DNA of 64,000 nt from Gluconobacter albidus (lineage in GTDB: Bacteria; Pseudomonadota; Alphaproteobacteria; Acetobacterales; Acetobacteraceae): the NCBI RefSeq assembly GCF_002723915.1, contig NZ_BEWL01000010.1, positions 62,001 to 126,000 of the forward strand, written 5' to 3'. The translations under genes and the position numbers were made by a program. Under the pieces are notes generated by a model. The model was not told where the DNA came from and searched no databases. It saw only the letters and a program-made list of their open reading frames with translations. Positions 43,374 through 51,575 of the stretch are shown here, in pieces; the stretch's first letter is position 1; each line of letters begins with the position of its first letter.

Positions 43374-43497
43374 CGGCGTCTGCTAGCCGGGCAAGTTCCT
43401 GCTCAATTGTTTGCGGTTTTTCAGGATGGTCCCGTTCATAGATGCCCCTCACGGCAGACGTGAGCATCAATAACAGCTTGCGTTCGTCTTCAGTCAC
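43351..43497 (-). CDS. Small opposite-strand protein in the head module (48 aa)
   Basis: It starts at GTG 43497 behind a strong TTGGAG site (8-base spacing) and reads MTEDERKLLLMLTSAVRGIY, ending ADAVRRQTPG. It overlaps the last 23 bases of the MuF-like gene, and its ribosome site abuts the start of the next gene on the other strand. Helical, charged, no domain known. A small accessory gene hidden in the 138-base gap. Confidence 0.5.
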   Translation of the reverse strand: MTEDERKLLLMLTSAVRGIYERDHPEKPQTIEQELARLADAVRRQTPG

Positions 43498-43511
43498 AAC
43501 GGCTCTCCAAA

Positions 43512-44678
43512 ATGACAGATACAATCATGGCCCTGGACCGGTCGGTGCGGCGCATCGACCCGGACGGGCATCTGCACGTCGAGCGTTGCGTGCTCAGCGC
43601 GGCTGTAGTCTCGCCCTATTACGGGCGCGAGATCAATGGTGCCGAGCGTCTGGGGCTAGAGCCTGACACGATCTACTGGATGTACCGGGACGCCGGTGCC
43701 TTGCGGGAAGCCGCATCGAGCATCAACGGCAAGCCCCTGATCGAGATCCACCAGCCAGTCAGTGCGGACGATCATCCGCGCGAGATCACGGTTGGATCGG
43801 TCAATAACGCCACGTTTCAGGCGCCCGACCTCATCGGGGAACTGGCGATCTGGGACGGAGACGCCATCAAGCGAATTCAGGACGGTTCCAAGCGGTGCGT
43901 GTCGGCTGGATACGCCTACGAGACCGTCCCTGAGACCGGTGAGATCAACGGTCAGCGCTACACGCTGAAGATGGTCAATATCCGCTTCAACCACCTTGCC
44001 CTGGTGGAAGAACCCCGCGTGAAGACCGCCATCATCGGCGACAGCGCGTCCCCCAACATCATGAAGGAAACGAGCATGGCTGCCCACAAGCCCATGTCTG
44101 CTGCGGCGAAGGTTGCAGCCGCTCTCAAGTCCGGCCGTCTCGCCATGGATGCGTCCGAGGAGGACATCAAGAAGTGCATGGACGAGGATAAAACCGACGA
44201 CGACAAGAAGAAGGCCGAGGACGAGTCCGACGACGACAAGGATGGCAAGAAGGCGGAAGACGCCAAGGCCTGCGATGAGGACGACACGGACGACGATCAG
44301 GCGGCCGATGAAGACGATGACAAAAAGGACGAGAAGAAAGACGACAAGAAGGGCATGGATGCCGCTTCCGTCTCTCGCCTGATTGAAGACGCCGTCTCTA
44401 AGGAACGTCGCCGCAACAAGCAGGCGCAGGACGCCCGAGAGGCCGTCCGCCCCCTCGTCGGTGATGTCGTTGGCATGGACAGCGCGGGCGACATCTATCG
44501 CTATGCGCTCAAGCAGATCGGACAGGACGCTGCCAGCGTTCATGAAAGCGCCCTGCCCGCCCTCGTCAGCATGGCAATCAACGCCAAGCGTCCCGAGCGT
44601 CCAGCCCGTCTCGCGGCTGACAGCGCCATCGACACTGATTCCCCTCTGGCGGGCGCCTCTGCTCGCCGCAAAGCGTAA
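43512..44678 (+). CDS. DUF2213 prohead protease-scaffold fusion
   Basis: 388 residues. The N-terminal half (SPYYGREINGAERLGLEPDTIYWMYRD, LLIEIHQPV-type segments, VTVGSVNNATFQAPDLIGELAIWDGDAIKRIQDGSKRCVSAGYAYE-like) follows the DUF2213 family, thought to be the phage head-maturation protease. A long low-complexity Asp/Lys run (about 210-275) then acts as a charged linker, and the C-terminal helices look like a scaffold. It has its own start 14 bases after the small opposite-strand gene. Confidence 0.78.
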   Translation: MTDTIMALDRSVRRIDPDGHLHVERCVLSAAVVSPYYGREINGAERLGLEPDTIYWMYRDAGALREAASSINGKPLIEIHQPVSADDHPREITVGSVNNATFQAPDLIGELAIWDGDAIKRIQDGSKRCVSAGYAYETVPETGEINGQRYTLKMVNIRFNHLALVEEPRVKTAIIGDSASPNIMKETSMAAHKPMSAAAKVAAALKSGRLAMDASEEDIKKCMDEDKTDDDKKKAEDESDDDKDGKKAEDAKACDEDDTDDDQAADEDDDKKDEKKDDKKGMDAASVSRLIEDAVSKERRRNKQAQDAREAVRPLVGDVVGMDSAGDIYRYALKQIGQDAASVHESALPALVSMAINAKRPERPARLAADSAIDTDSPLAGASARRKA

Positions 44679-44690
44679 GGAGCGGCCCCG

Positions 44691-45206
44691 ATGGGTTTCC
44701 CTACCAAGATCAATTACACCTGGGGCAAGGGCTTTCCGGGCGGCATCGCTTCGGCAAACCCGCGTCGTTCTGCCATTCCTGGCCCGATGGGTTTCGTTGC
44801 CGGTGCAGGTGGCGTCACGGTTGCTGCGTTCGGCTGGGTGCAGGCTGATGGCGTGACCGTCCTGAACAAGCCGATCGCCTCCGAAGCCCCGACCGGCTTT
44901 GTTCTGCGCGACCAGACGGGCCTGATTACGCCCTATCTCGGCGAAAGCACGATGACGCTGCCGAGCGGCTTCAATGTTCAGCTCATGACGGGCGGTGATT
45001 ACTTCGCCGTGTCCGCTGCCACTGCCGCAACGCCGGAGCAGGCCGTTTATGCTTCCACGACGGACGGCACGCTTCAGACGGGCGTCGCGGGCACGGTTCC
45101 TGAAGGCACGGTCGCAACAGGCTGGATAGTCACTCAGGGTGGCGCAGCCGGTTCCACCATCATCATTTCCGGTGCGGTCGCGCCGATTGCAGGGAGCAAC
45201 GAATAA
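44691..45206 (+). CDS. Structural cement (Gp24-like) head protein
   Basis: 171 residues, Gly/Ala/Thr-rich and beta-strand-rich. MGFPTKINYTWGKGFPGGIAS, then FGWVQADGVTVLNKP and FVLRDQTGLITPYLGESTMTLPSGFNVQLMTGGDYFAV resemble the structural cement proteins that lie just upstream of DUF2184 capsid genes. It would bind the outer capsid lattice. The stop overlaps the capsid start. Confidence 0.75.
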   Translation: MGFPTKINYTWGKGFPGGIASANPRRSAIPGPMGFVAGAGGVTVAAFGWVQADGVTVLNKPIASEAPTGFVLRDQTGLITPYLGESTMTLPSGFNVQLMTGGDYFAVSAATAATPEQAVYASTTDGTLQTGVAGTVPEGTVATGWIVTQGGAAGSTIIISGAVAPIAGSNE

Positions 45207-46249
45207 TGGCTTCGTTTCGTAAAGACGCGACCCGCCTTGCGCAGGATTGGGGCATCAATCTCCCGGGCGTGACGCATTACGTGGGCGAGAAGGGGAACGC
45301 CTATGACGCGGCCCCAACGTTTGGCTCTGTCACGGCCCCGAACAGCGGTATTCCGGTCGTCATCAATACGATGGTCGATCCGCAGCTGATCCGTCAGCTC
45401 GTCACGCCCACCAAGTCCGAAGAGATCTACGGCTCTCAGAAGAAGGGCGACCGCGCAATCAAGACGGTCATGTTCCCGGTCATCGAGGCGTCCGGCTATG
45501 CCGTGGCCTATGGTGACTACGAGCAGGCCGGTGACAGCTCGGCAAACGCCAACTGGGTCAGCCGTCAGTCATTCACGTTCCAGACCTGGGCCAAGTATGG
45601 CGATCTGGAAGCCGAGATGATGGGCATGGGCAGCATCGATTGGGTTGCCGAGCAGCGTACGGCCGGTTCGTCGGTTCTCGAAAAGCAGCAGAACCTGCTG
45701 AACCTGTTCGGGCTCACCGGCCTTGAGAACTACGGCGCCCTGAATGATCCGGCTCTTCCAGCTGCCATCACGGCCTCTGTGAAATCCGGAACTGCAACGT
45801 CGTGGAGCAGCACCAGCGATCCGAACCTGATTTATCCGGACTTTGTGACGCTGTTTGCCGCCCTTAACAAGGCTATGATGGGCAACATCACCAATCAGAC
45901 CCGTCTGAAGGTTGTCGCGCCGTCCGAACTGTCGCAGGTGATGGCTTACACCAACCAGTTCGGGATCACCCTTGAGGACATGCTGAAGAAGGCATGGCCG
46001 AACATGGAGATCGTCTTCCTGCCGGAAGCCGGTGTCACCATGTCGGGCGGCTACACCAGCGCCAACGTCATGCAGATGTTCGTGCCGGAAGTCGATGGCG
46101 TCGAGACCGTCACCACCGCGTTCACCGAGCGTCTGACCATGCACCGCCTGGAGCAGTATTCCACGAATGCGCGGCAGAAGATGTCGCGTGGCGGCTGGGG
46201 CGCGATCTGGAAGCGTCCGATGGCTGTTGCCCAGATGGTGGGGATCTGA
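45206..46249 (+). CDS. Major capsid protein, DUF2184 family
   Basis: 347 residues. TMVDPQLIRQLVTPTKSEEIYG, VMFPVIEASGYAVAYGDYEQAGDSSANANW, TFQTWAKYGDLEAEMMG, LNLFGLTGLENYGALNDP and SNARQKMSRGGWGAIWKRP-like closing match DUF2184 major capsid proteins of the HK97 fold. Its position after protease/scaffold and cement genes agrees. Confidence 0.87.
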   Translation: MASFRKDATRLAQDWGINLPGVTHYVGEKGNAYDAAPTFGSVTAPNSGIPVVINTMVDPQLIRQLVTPTKSEEIYGSQKKGDRAIKTVMFPVIEASGYAVAYGDYEQAGDSSANANWVSRQSFTFQTWAKYGDLEAEMMGMGSIDWVAEQRTAGSSVLEKQQNLLNLFGLTGLENYGALNDPALPAAITASVKSGTATSWSSTSDPNLIYPDFVTLFAALNKAMMGNITNQTRLKVVAPSELSQVMAYTNQFGITLEDMLKKAWPNMEIVFLPEAGVTMSGGYTSANVMQMFVPEVDGVETVTTAFTERLTMHRLEQYSTNARQKMSRGGWGAIWKRPMAVAQMVGI

Positions 46250-46251
46250 AC

Positions 46252-46695
46252 ATGGCTGATACCGTCACCGTACTTTGCCGTATGCCCCATGGCCTGCGTC
46301 TGCGCCTCGCCCCCGAGGGGGACGCAGAGCGCCGCGCCAAGCTGAGCGAGGAAAAGCGCCCTGACCTGAGCCCGGTCGGCTACGTCAAGGAAATCGAGAT
46401 CAAGGGTGCAAACCGCGCGCCGGATTACCACCCGAAGGACAACGTGCTTCTCGGCCGCGTCGGTCGCACGACAGTGGATAAAGCGTTCTGGGATGCCTGG
46501 CTGAAGCAGAACGCGGACAGTGATCTGGTGAAGAACCGGTGTGTGTTCGCTGAGCAGACAGACGCCCGCGCGAATGCCAGGGCGGACGAATTCAAGGCCG
46601 AGAAGACCGGCTTTGAACCCCTCGACCCCGAGGAAATCAAACGCAAGGGCCTCGCTGCGGCTGAAGAAGCCGCCCGAGCCCGGGTCGCGGCCTGA
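46252..46695 (+). CDS. Small head/connector-module protein (147 aa)
   Basis: MADTVTVLCRMPHGLRLRLA, then VKEIEIKGANRAPDYHPKDNVLLGRVGRTTVDKAFWDAWLKQNADSDLVKNRCVFAEQTDARANA. This reads like the small protein between capsid and DUF4054 connector in related phages. ATG 46252 is 2 bases after the capsid stop. A head-completion role is inferred. Confidence 0.65.
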   Translation: MADTVTVLCRMPHGLRLRLAPEGDAERRAKLSEEKRPDLSPVGYVKEIEIKGANRAPDYHPKDNVLLGRVGRTTVDKAFWDAWLKQNADSDLVKNRCVFAEQTDARANARADEFKAEKTGFEPLDPEEIKRKGLAAAEEAARARVAA

Positions 46696-47141
46696 TGAGC
46701 GGGTCGGCCACGTCACAACCGGGCGTCGTCACGTTCGACTATTCGACGTGGTCGGCCCTCTATCCTGTGCTGGCGTCGAGCACCAACCAGACGCAGGCAT
46801 CGGACTATTTCGATCAGGCTGGGGATATCCTCAGCAACACCCCGCGCAGCCCGGTTCAAAACCTCGGCAGAAGGGCGCGGCTGCTCAATCTGCTGACCGC
46901 TCACATCGCGCAACTCAACCTGCCGGCTGATGCCGCGGGAAACGGCGCAGGGGTAGTCGGCCGCGTTGCCGCAGCTTCCGAGGGCTCGACCTCGGTTTCT
47001 CTCGATATGGGCCCGACCAGTCAGTCATCAGCCTGGTTCATGCAAACGCAATATGGCGCGACCTTCTGGCAGATGACGGCGTATCTCAGGCAGATGCGCT
47101 TCGTTCCCGGCCGGTCGCCCCGAGCAAGGATTTGGCCCTGA
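46695..47141 (+). CDS. Head-tail connector, DUF4054 family
   Basis: 148 residues. VTFDYSTWSALYPVLASSTNQTQASDYFDQAGDILSNTPRSPV, LLTAHIAQL and VGRVAAASEGSTSVSLDMG with WFMQTQYGATFWQMTAYLRQMRFVPG are typical of DUF4054 head-tail adaptors. Sits between head proteins and tail-completion genes, both ends overlapping. Confidence 0.82.
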   Translation: MSGSATSQPGVVTFDYSTWSALYPVLASSTNQTQASDYFDQAGDILSNTPRSPVQNLGRRARLLNLLTAHIAQLNLPADAAGNGAGVVGRVAAASEGSTSVSLDMGPTSQSSAWFMQTQYGATFWQMTAYLRQMRFVPGRSPRARIWP

Positions 47142-47635
47142 TGGCAAAGACAGCAATCAAGGGCATGGCCCGTCTTCAGGCGACGCTGAACGGCAAGGTT
47201 CAGGGCATGCAGAAGAACTGGATGGCCCGGCTGCTGGAGCGGGTGCTGAGGCGTGGCGCACAGATGCACCTCAATGCAGGATTTCTTGAGGGCGCCACAT
47301 ATCCTGATGGAACGCCAGTTGCCGCCGTGGCCTACTGGAACGAGTTCGGCACATCGCGGTCCCCCTCCCGTCCTTTCATGCGGCAGACGATCGCCAAAAA
47401 TCAGGACCAGTGGCCGAAGCTTCTCGCTGCATGCCTCAAGCAGTCAGGAGGCGATCTAGAGAAGGCGCTGGATATGGCATCTGAGCGCATCGTGGCGCAG
47501 ATCCAGGAAGAGATCAGAACGCTTCAGTCTCCTCCTCTTGCCGCATCTACGATCAAGGCCAAGGGTTTCGACAAGCCCCTGATCGACACCGGGCACATGC
47601 TGAACAGCGTCGGATACGAGGTGGTCAGTGATTAA
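47141..47635 (+). CDS. Tail-completion protein (HK97 gp10-like)
   Basis: 164 residues. VAAVAYWNEFGTSRSPSRPFMRQTIAKN and SPPLAASTIKAKGFDKPLIDTGHMLNSVGYEV follow the gp10/tail-completion family that closes the head-tail joint. ATG 47141 is favoured since it overlaps the DUF4054 stop by one base. Confidence 0.72.
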   Translation: MAKTAIKGMARLQATLNGKVQGMQKNWMARLLERVLRRGAQMHLNAGFLEGATYPDGTPVAAVAYWNEFGTSRSPSRPFMRQTIAKNQDQWPKLLAACLKQSGGDLEKALDMASERIVAQIQEEIRTLQSPPLAASTIKAKGFDKPLIDTGHMLNSVGYEVVSD

Positions 47636-48014
47636 CGTTTTCGGGATCGCTCACTCGGTTACGAACGCGGTCAATCCGCCCATTCAGGCCATTCTCAAGG
47701 TCTCTGACGGTGAGACGGTCAACCCCGATTTCAGCGTGACGCCGAGCACTCTGGAAATCCTGGTCTCCATCAAGGTGCAGGCTCTCAGCGCATCCGACCT
47801 CCAGCACCTGCAGAACATCAACCAGTCCTCCGACATGCGTGCCGTCTATCTGAAGGGCGGCATCAAGGGGCTGAACAGGGCCCTGAAAACGGGTGGCGAT
47901 ATTCTGCATTTCTACGGGTCGGACTGGCTCGTGACGCATGTTCTTGAAGAATGGGGATACGGCCAATGGTCGAAACTTGCGGTGACGCGCCAGACGTCGC
48001 CAGCTCCGGAATAA
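47628..48014 (+). CDS. Neck/tail-joining protein (128 aa), unassigned
   Basis: Starts with GTG 47628. VFGIAHSVTNAVNPPIQAIL, then TPSTLEILVSIKVQALSASDLQHLQNINQSSDMRAVYLKG. Beta-rich, in the head-tail joining cluster; related phages have an uncharacterised gene at this place. It overlaps the next gene by 49 bases. Confidence 0.6.
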   Translation: MINVFGIAHSVTNAVNPPIQAILKVSDGETVNPDFSVTPSTLEILVSIKVQALSASDLQHLQNINQSSDMRAVYLKGGIKGLNRALKTGGDILHFYGSDWLVTHVLEEWGYGQWSKLAVTRQTSPAPE

Positions 48015-48529
48015 CATTCACCCCCACGGACAGCGCGCTCTATCAGACTCTGGGCGAGTATCTGAAGACGGTGCTCCCCTCGCCTTTCCGGATAAGGCAG
48101 GGCCAGCAGAACAGAACGCCCTCCCCGGTTGGCCCGTACTGCGTGATGCAGCTCATCACCACGCGTCTGCTGGCTACGAACGGCTGGTTCTACACGGACG
48201 CCTCCCGCCTCGTCACGGAATTGCGTGAGGTCACGGTGCAGGTCAGCGCATTCGGCACAGGCGCCGGTGACGCACTCAAGCAGGTCTGCGGTCTGTGGCG
48301 CGATTTCTACACGACGGACTGGCTCCAGGCCTACGCGCCGATCCTGTCGCCCCTCTCCGCCGCAGAGCCGCGCCAGCTTGGTTTCGTGAACGGTGAGGCT
48401 CAGTACGAGGACGCCTGGTCCGTCGATCTGAAAATGCAGGTCAATTACCAGCGCACCATCCCCCAGCAGTTCGCCGACAAGATCACGGTCACGACCTACG
48501 CGGCCGACCTTTCCCCTACGCAGGAGTAA
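47966..48529 (+). CDS. Phage neck terminator protein (LIC_12616-like)
   Basis: 187 residues. DSALYQTLGEYLKTVLPSPFRIRQGQQNRTPSPVGPYCVMQLITTRLLATN and REVTVQVSAFGTGAGDALKQVCGLWRDFYTTDWL match the LIC_12616 family (T4 gp15-like neck terminator) seen before DUF3383 sheath genes. ATG 47966 or 47951 may be used. Confidence 0.73.
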   Translation: MVETCGDAPDVASSGITFTPTDSALYQTLGEYLKTVLPSPFRIRQGQQNRTPSPVGPYCVMQLITTRLLATNGWFYTDASRLVTELREVTVQVSAFGTGAGDALKQVCGLWRDFYTTDWLQAYAPILSPLSAAEPRQLGFVNGEAQYEDAWSVDLKMQVNYQRTIPQQFADKITVTTYAADLSPTQE

Positions 48530-48535
48530 CAGCCA

Positions 48536-49681
48536 GTGGCTGGCATCCCCATTTCACAAGTGGTTTCCGTCACCCCGAGCGCGCTGACTGCGGCTGGTGG
48601 TGTGGCGTTCATCAACGGCCTGATCATCACCGAGAACACCGCAGTGGTTCCGGCTGGAAGCGTCGTGTCCTACTCGCTGGCATCTGACGTTGCCACGGCT
48701 TTTGGTGCGACTTCCACGGAAGCCCAGATGGCCGCAGTCTATTTCTCGGGGTACGTCGGCGCCACCGAGACGCCCAGCACGCTGTATTTCGCTGGGTACA
48801 CGGCGGGAACCGCCTTCCCGGATTATGTGAATGCCCTGATCAGCACGTCTCAGGATTTCGCGGGTTTCACGACGGCATTCGAACCCGTCCTGGCTGATAA
48901 GCAGGCGATCGCCACATGGGTCAGTGAGCAGAAAGACCGCTTCTGGTATGCCGCGTGGGATACGGACGCGCAGGCGACTACGCAAAACAGCACTGGGGCG
49001 TTTGGCGTTTGGCTGACATCGCAGAACCTCGACGGTACCAGCGTGTTCTACAAGGACCCACTGGTGGCGGCCGGGGCGCTTGGCTGGATGGCCTCGCTGG
49101 CCTTTGACGCGACGAACGGGCGAAAGAACCTGTTGGGCTGCCAGTTCTCCGGCGTCACAGCTTCCGTCACAGACGGCGCAACGGCCAGCACTCTGGCAGC
49201 CAACGGCTACTCCTTCTACGGCATGCACGCCAACGGACTGGGCCGCTTCACCTTCCTGCGCGGTGGGATGGTGTCGGGTCAGTTCAAGTGGGCTGACAGC
49301 TATATCAACCAGATCTGGATGAATGCGTCCTTCCAGTCTGACATGCTCACGCTCCTGCTTTCGGCGGGCAACATCCCGTACAACACGCAGGGAGACGCCC
49401 TGATCTCCGCCGCCGCGCAGGATACGATCAACCAGGCGCTTGCCTTCGGCGCAATCCGCGCAGGCGTGACGCTCACGGTTGCCGAGGCTCAGGAAGTCAA
49501 CAACGCGGCCGGCCTGCCGATCGCCAGCACGCTTCAGACGCGCGGGTGGTACTTCCAGCCCAACGCCTCGACCGCACCGGCAGCCGATCGCGTGGCCCGA
49601 ACCTCTCCCCCCTGCAAGTTCTGGTACACCGACGGCCAGTCCGTGCAGTCCATCAACCTTGCTTCCGTTGAGGTTCAGTAA
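48536..49681 (+). CDS. Contractile tail sheath protein, DUF3383 family
   Basis: 381 residues. SQVVSVTPSALTAAGGVAFINGLIITENT, AYFSGYVG-type region, DFAGFTTAFEPVLADKQAIATWVSEQKDRFWYAAWDTD and the closing TSPPCKFWYTDGQSVQSINLASVEVQ are those of DUF3383 sheath proteins. It shows that the prophage is a contractile-tailed (myovirus) phage. Start GTG 48536. Confidence 0.87.
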   Translation: MAGIPISQVVSVTPSALTAAGGVAFINGLIITENTAVVPAGSVVSYSLASDVATAFGATSTEAQMAAVYFSGYVGATETPSTLYFAGYTAGTAFPDYVNALISTSQDFAGFTTAFEPVLADKQAIATWVSEQKDRFWYAAWDTDAQATTQNSTGAFGVWLTSQNLDGTSVFYKDPLVAAGALGWMASLAFDATNGRKNLLGCQFSGVTASVTDGATASTLAANGYSFYGMHANGLGRFTFLRGGMVSGQFKWADSYINQIWMNASFQSDMLTLLLSAGNIPYNTQGDALISAAAQDTINQALAFGAIRAGVTLTVAEAQEVNNAAGLPIASTLQTRGWYFQPNASTAPAADRVARTSPPCKFWYTDGQSVQSINLASVEVQ

Positions 49682-50115
49682 TGTCCGGAATTATCACTTC
49701 GGCTGACGGCATCTTCGTTCTGACCGTCACGGCTCTATGGAATGCTCCGCTGGTGCTTGAAAACTGGGCGACCGACCGCGCCTGGGAAACCGAGGCCGTC
49801 GAGATGGCCGAGTTCCGCATGTCGATTGACGGCAAGCTGAATAAAGGCTTCGTGCCCCGGCCGATCACCCAATCGCTCAATTTCTCCGCCGGGTCTTCCA
49901 GCCTGCCCTATTTTGAGGCTCTCATCACAGGGCAGCGCAAGGGACGGCAAATTTATACCCTCGGGGCAGAGCTGACGCTGCCGAGCCTGGGACGAAAGTA
50001 CACCTTCATCAACGGCGGCCTCGGGACTGGCAGCGTTGCGCCAAACGGCGGCGGCGTGCTTGAAGACCGTGCGTTCTCGATTACGTGGGAAGATGTTTTC
50101 CCGGCAGGTATCTGA
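49681..50115 (+). CDS. Tail tube protein
   Basis: 144 residues, beta-rich. VLENWATDRAWETEAVEMAEFRMSIDGKLNKGFVPRPITQSLNFSAGSSSLPYFEAL matches tube proteins that follow DUF3383 sheaths. Start overlaps the sheath stop (one base) and the end overlaps the chaperone start. Confidence 0.8.
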   Translation: MSGIITSADGIFVLTVTALWNAPLVLENWATDRAWETEAVEMAEFRMSIDGKLNKGFVPRPITQSLNFSAGSSSLPYFEALITGQRKGRQIYTLGAELTLPSLGRKYTFINGGLGTGSVAPNGGGVLEDRAFSITWEDVFPAGI

Positions 50116-50564
50116 TGAAGAGCATCGAGTGGACCCCCGCCTCCGGGGCTGATCTGGGCAAGCGCTTCACGATCACCCGCATGCCTGCCTTTGCCGCCGA
50201 CAAGTGGGCTCGGCACACAATCAAGGCGCTGATTAAGGCCGGGGCCAAGATCCCCGACACCGCGATGGAAGCGGGGATTGTGGGCATGGGCGGCGTCGCC
50301 ATGCAGATGTTCGGCTTCATGGACAACGACGACTGCGACGCGGCCTTTCAGGCTCTTCTCGACTGCGTGCAGATCCAGCGGCCGGGAGGCATGCCAGCGC
50401 GCATTCTGGATCTGGATATTGATGATCCGCAGACCCTGAGCGATCTGCGCACGGAGGCGTTCAAGCTGCATGTGGGTTTCTTCAAGGCCGCCGCGCTCCA
50501 GATTTCCCCGCTCGCGGCGGCCCTGTTCCCACAGACAAGCCCCGAAAACCCGCCCGCTGCGTGA
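50115..50564 (+). CDS. Tail assembly chaperone (gpG-like)
   Basis: 149 residues. KRFTITRMPAFAADKWARHTIKALIKAG, DNDDCDAAFQALLDCVQIQRPGG and LDIDDPQTLSDLRTEAFKLHVGFFKAA fit tail chaperones between the tube and tape-measure genes. It keeps the tape measure soluble during assembly. A small ORF in the -1 frame directly after may be its frameshift extension. Confidence 0.75.
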   Translation: MKSIEWTPASGADLGKRFTITRMPAFAADKWARHTIKALIKAGAKIPDTAMEAGIVGMGGVAMQMFGFMDNDDCDAAFQALLDCVQIQRPGGMPARILDLDIDDPQTLSDLRTEAFKLHVGFFKAAALQISPLAAALFPQTSPENPPAA

Positions 50565-50566
50565 AT

Positions 50567-50695
50567 ATGTCCGCCATCATGGGGCGCGTGCTGGGATCAG
50601 GCCAGGCCACGCTCCATGAGCTTCAGACGGTCTATGACAGCGAGGATATGCTGTTGATGGACGAAGCCGCCATGGTCTGGCGGTATAATGGGTAA
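50567..50695 (+). CDS. Small ORF after the chaperone, possible frameshift extension (42 aa)
   Basis: MSAIMGRVLGSGQATLHELQ then TVYDSEDMLLMDEAAMVWRYNG. It lies in the -1 frame relative to the chaperone and starts 3 bases past its stop, with no Shine-Dalgarno of its own. The frame is open back through the chaperone end, so it may be made as a chaperone -1 fusion (as in lambda gpGT) or by re-initiation. No ideal slippery heptamer is seen. Confidence 0.5.
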   Translation: MSAIMGRVLGSGQATLHELQTVYDSEDMLLMDEAAMVWRYNG

Positions 50696-50707
50696 GGAAA
50701 ATCTGCC

Positions 50708-50842
50708 ATGAAACTCAAGATTATGCATGTAGTTGGGCGTCTGCTCGGTATCCCGTTCAAAGTAGACGGGATACCTTACGGGGCGCGTTCTGCCGTAGAT
50801 CAAGGGATCGATGCCGGTGAAGATAAAGTAGACTTAGCGTGA
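50708..50842 (+). CDS. Small phage protein (44 aa)
   Basis: MKLKIMHVVGRLLGIPFKVD, then GIPYGARSAVDQGIDAGEDKVDLA. AAGGAA precedes ATG 50708 by 9 bases, supporting translation. Its last 9 bases overlap the Cas2-like gene on the other strand. Function unknown. Confidence 0.5.
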   Translation: MKLKIMHVVGRLLGIPFKVDGIPYGARSAVDQGIDAGEDKVDLA

Positions 50843-51115
50843 GGGAGGATTGGCCTTCACCCAGTCATTTGTGCCCGGCATGGCATTCACCCACCAACTG
50901 TTTGTGACTAGCTCTGCTACCAGTATCCGATCCTTAGGGTGAATGAGAGATTGAAGCATCTTAGTTAAATCTTTGGCTGATAGAGGGCTTGCTAAAAACC
51001 AAAGAGATTTCTGTACGCGATGTGCCCCGTGGGCTTTTAGGTAGTCCCATAACGGCTGATAATCCTGCGACCCTTCGGCGTTTCTCAAATCGTAAGATAC
51101 AATCCACGAAGTCAT
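50834..51115 (-). CDS. Cas2-like / SinR-family small protein
   Basis: 93 residues. SWIVSYDLRNAEGSQDYQPLWDYLKAHGAHRVQKSLWFLASPLSAKDLTKMLQSLIHPKDRILVAEL has the pattern of Cas2-like ferredoxin folds: an N-terminal strand with YDL (metal-binding Asp in Cas2), a helix, a Gln-Ser-Leu/Trp strand, and a second helix-strand unit. Families named SinR or VapD-like carry this in phages and plasmids with no CRISPR. No repeats or cas1 are nearby. It is opposite to the tail genes, the left border of an accessory block. It may be a nuclease, a toxin component or a regulator. Confidence 0.65.
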   Translation of the reverse strand: MTSWIVSYDLRNAEGSQDYQPLWDYLKAHGAHRVQKSLWFLASPLSAKDLTKMLQSLIHPKDRILVAELVTNSWWVNAMPGTNDWVKANPPSR

Positions 51116-51217
51116 ATGCTTTCTCCAATATTACGGAGCGAGCACACCATCCGCCCCGGAGTCCGGTCAAAGGGGTGGAGATTCGACTTGTGGTCATCGC
51201 TCGCTTAAAATCGTCTG

Positions 51218-51568
51218 ATGGGCCGCAAGAGAAAACCTGCAATCGAGAAACTGCGTGACGCGGCAGTTATAAAGCCCGAGCGAAATCCATGGGATCTTGT
51301 TGAGCCTCTGCATATTGATGAAATAAAAATCTTATTTCGTATTGTGTGCTATATGCACAAAACGCACCTAGATACAACAGAACAAGAGACTCGGTATCTT
51401 ATTGATGAAATAACGTTTAGCCTCAGTAATTCTTTTTCGGAAGTTGGAAAATGTGGAGCAAAGCCTCTTCCGAGGCGGGCAGTAGTTGATGCTGCACGTT
51501 TTTTAGTGGAAGAGATGGGAAAGCGCTCTATTTTTATGACGCAGGGTACAATTTTTCATAAGGATTGA
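51218..51568 (+). CDS. Uncharacterised accessory protein (116 aa)
   Basis: MGRKRKPAIEKLRDAAVIKP starts basic, then LHIDEIKILFRIVCYMHKTHLDTTEQETRYLIDEITFSLSNSF is helical. AT-rich relative to the structural genes, divergent from the Cas2-like gene across 102 bases that likely hold both promoters. No family recognised. Confidence 0.6.
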   Translation: MGRKRKPAIEKLRDAAVIKPERNPWDLVEPLHIDEIKILFRIVCYMHKTHLDTTEQETRYLIDEITFSLSNSFSEVGKCGAKPLPRRAVVDAARFLVEEMGKRSIFMTQGTIFHKD

Positions 51569-51575
51569 TGGCTGA

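Noticed and set aside
43656-44543. 295-codon minus-strand hydrophobic open frame (runs of Val/Leu/Ile)
   Set aside because: It is the complement of the Asp/Lys low-complexity linker, which reads as Val/Leu on the other strand; not a membrane protein.
50834-51115. A CRISPR-Cas locus suggested by the Cas2-like protein
   Set aside because: No cas1, no effector gene and no direct-repeat array are visible anywhere in the window.
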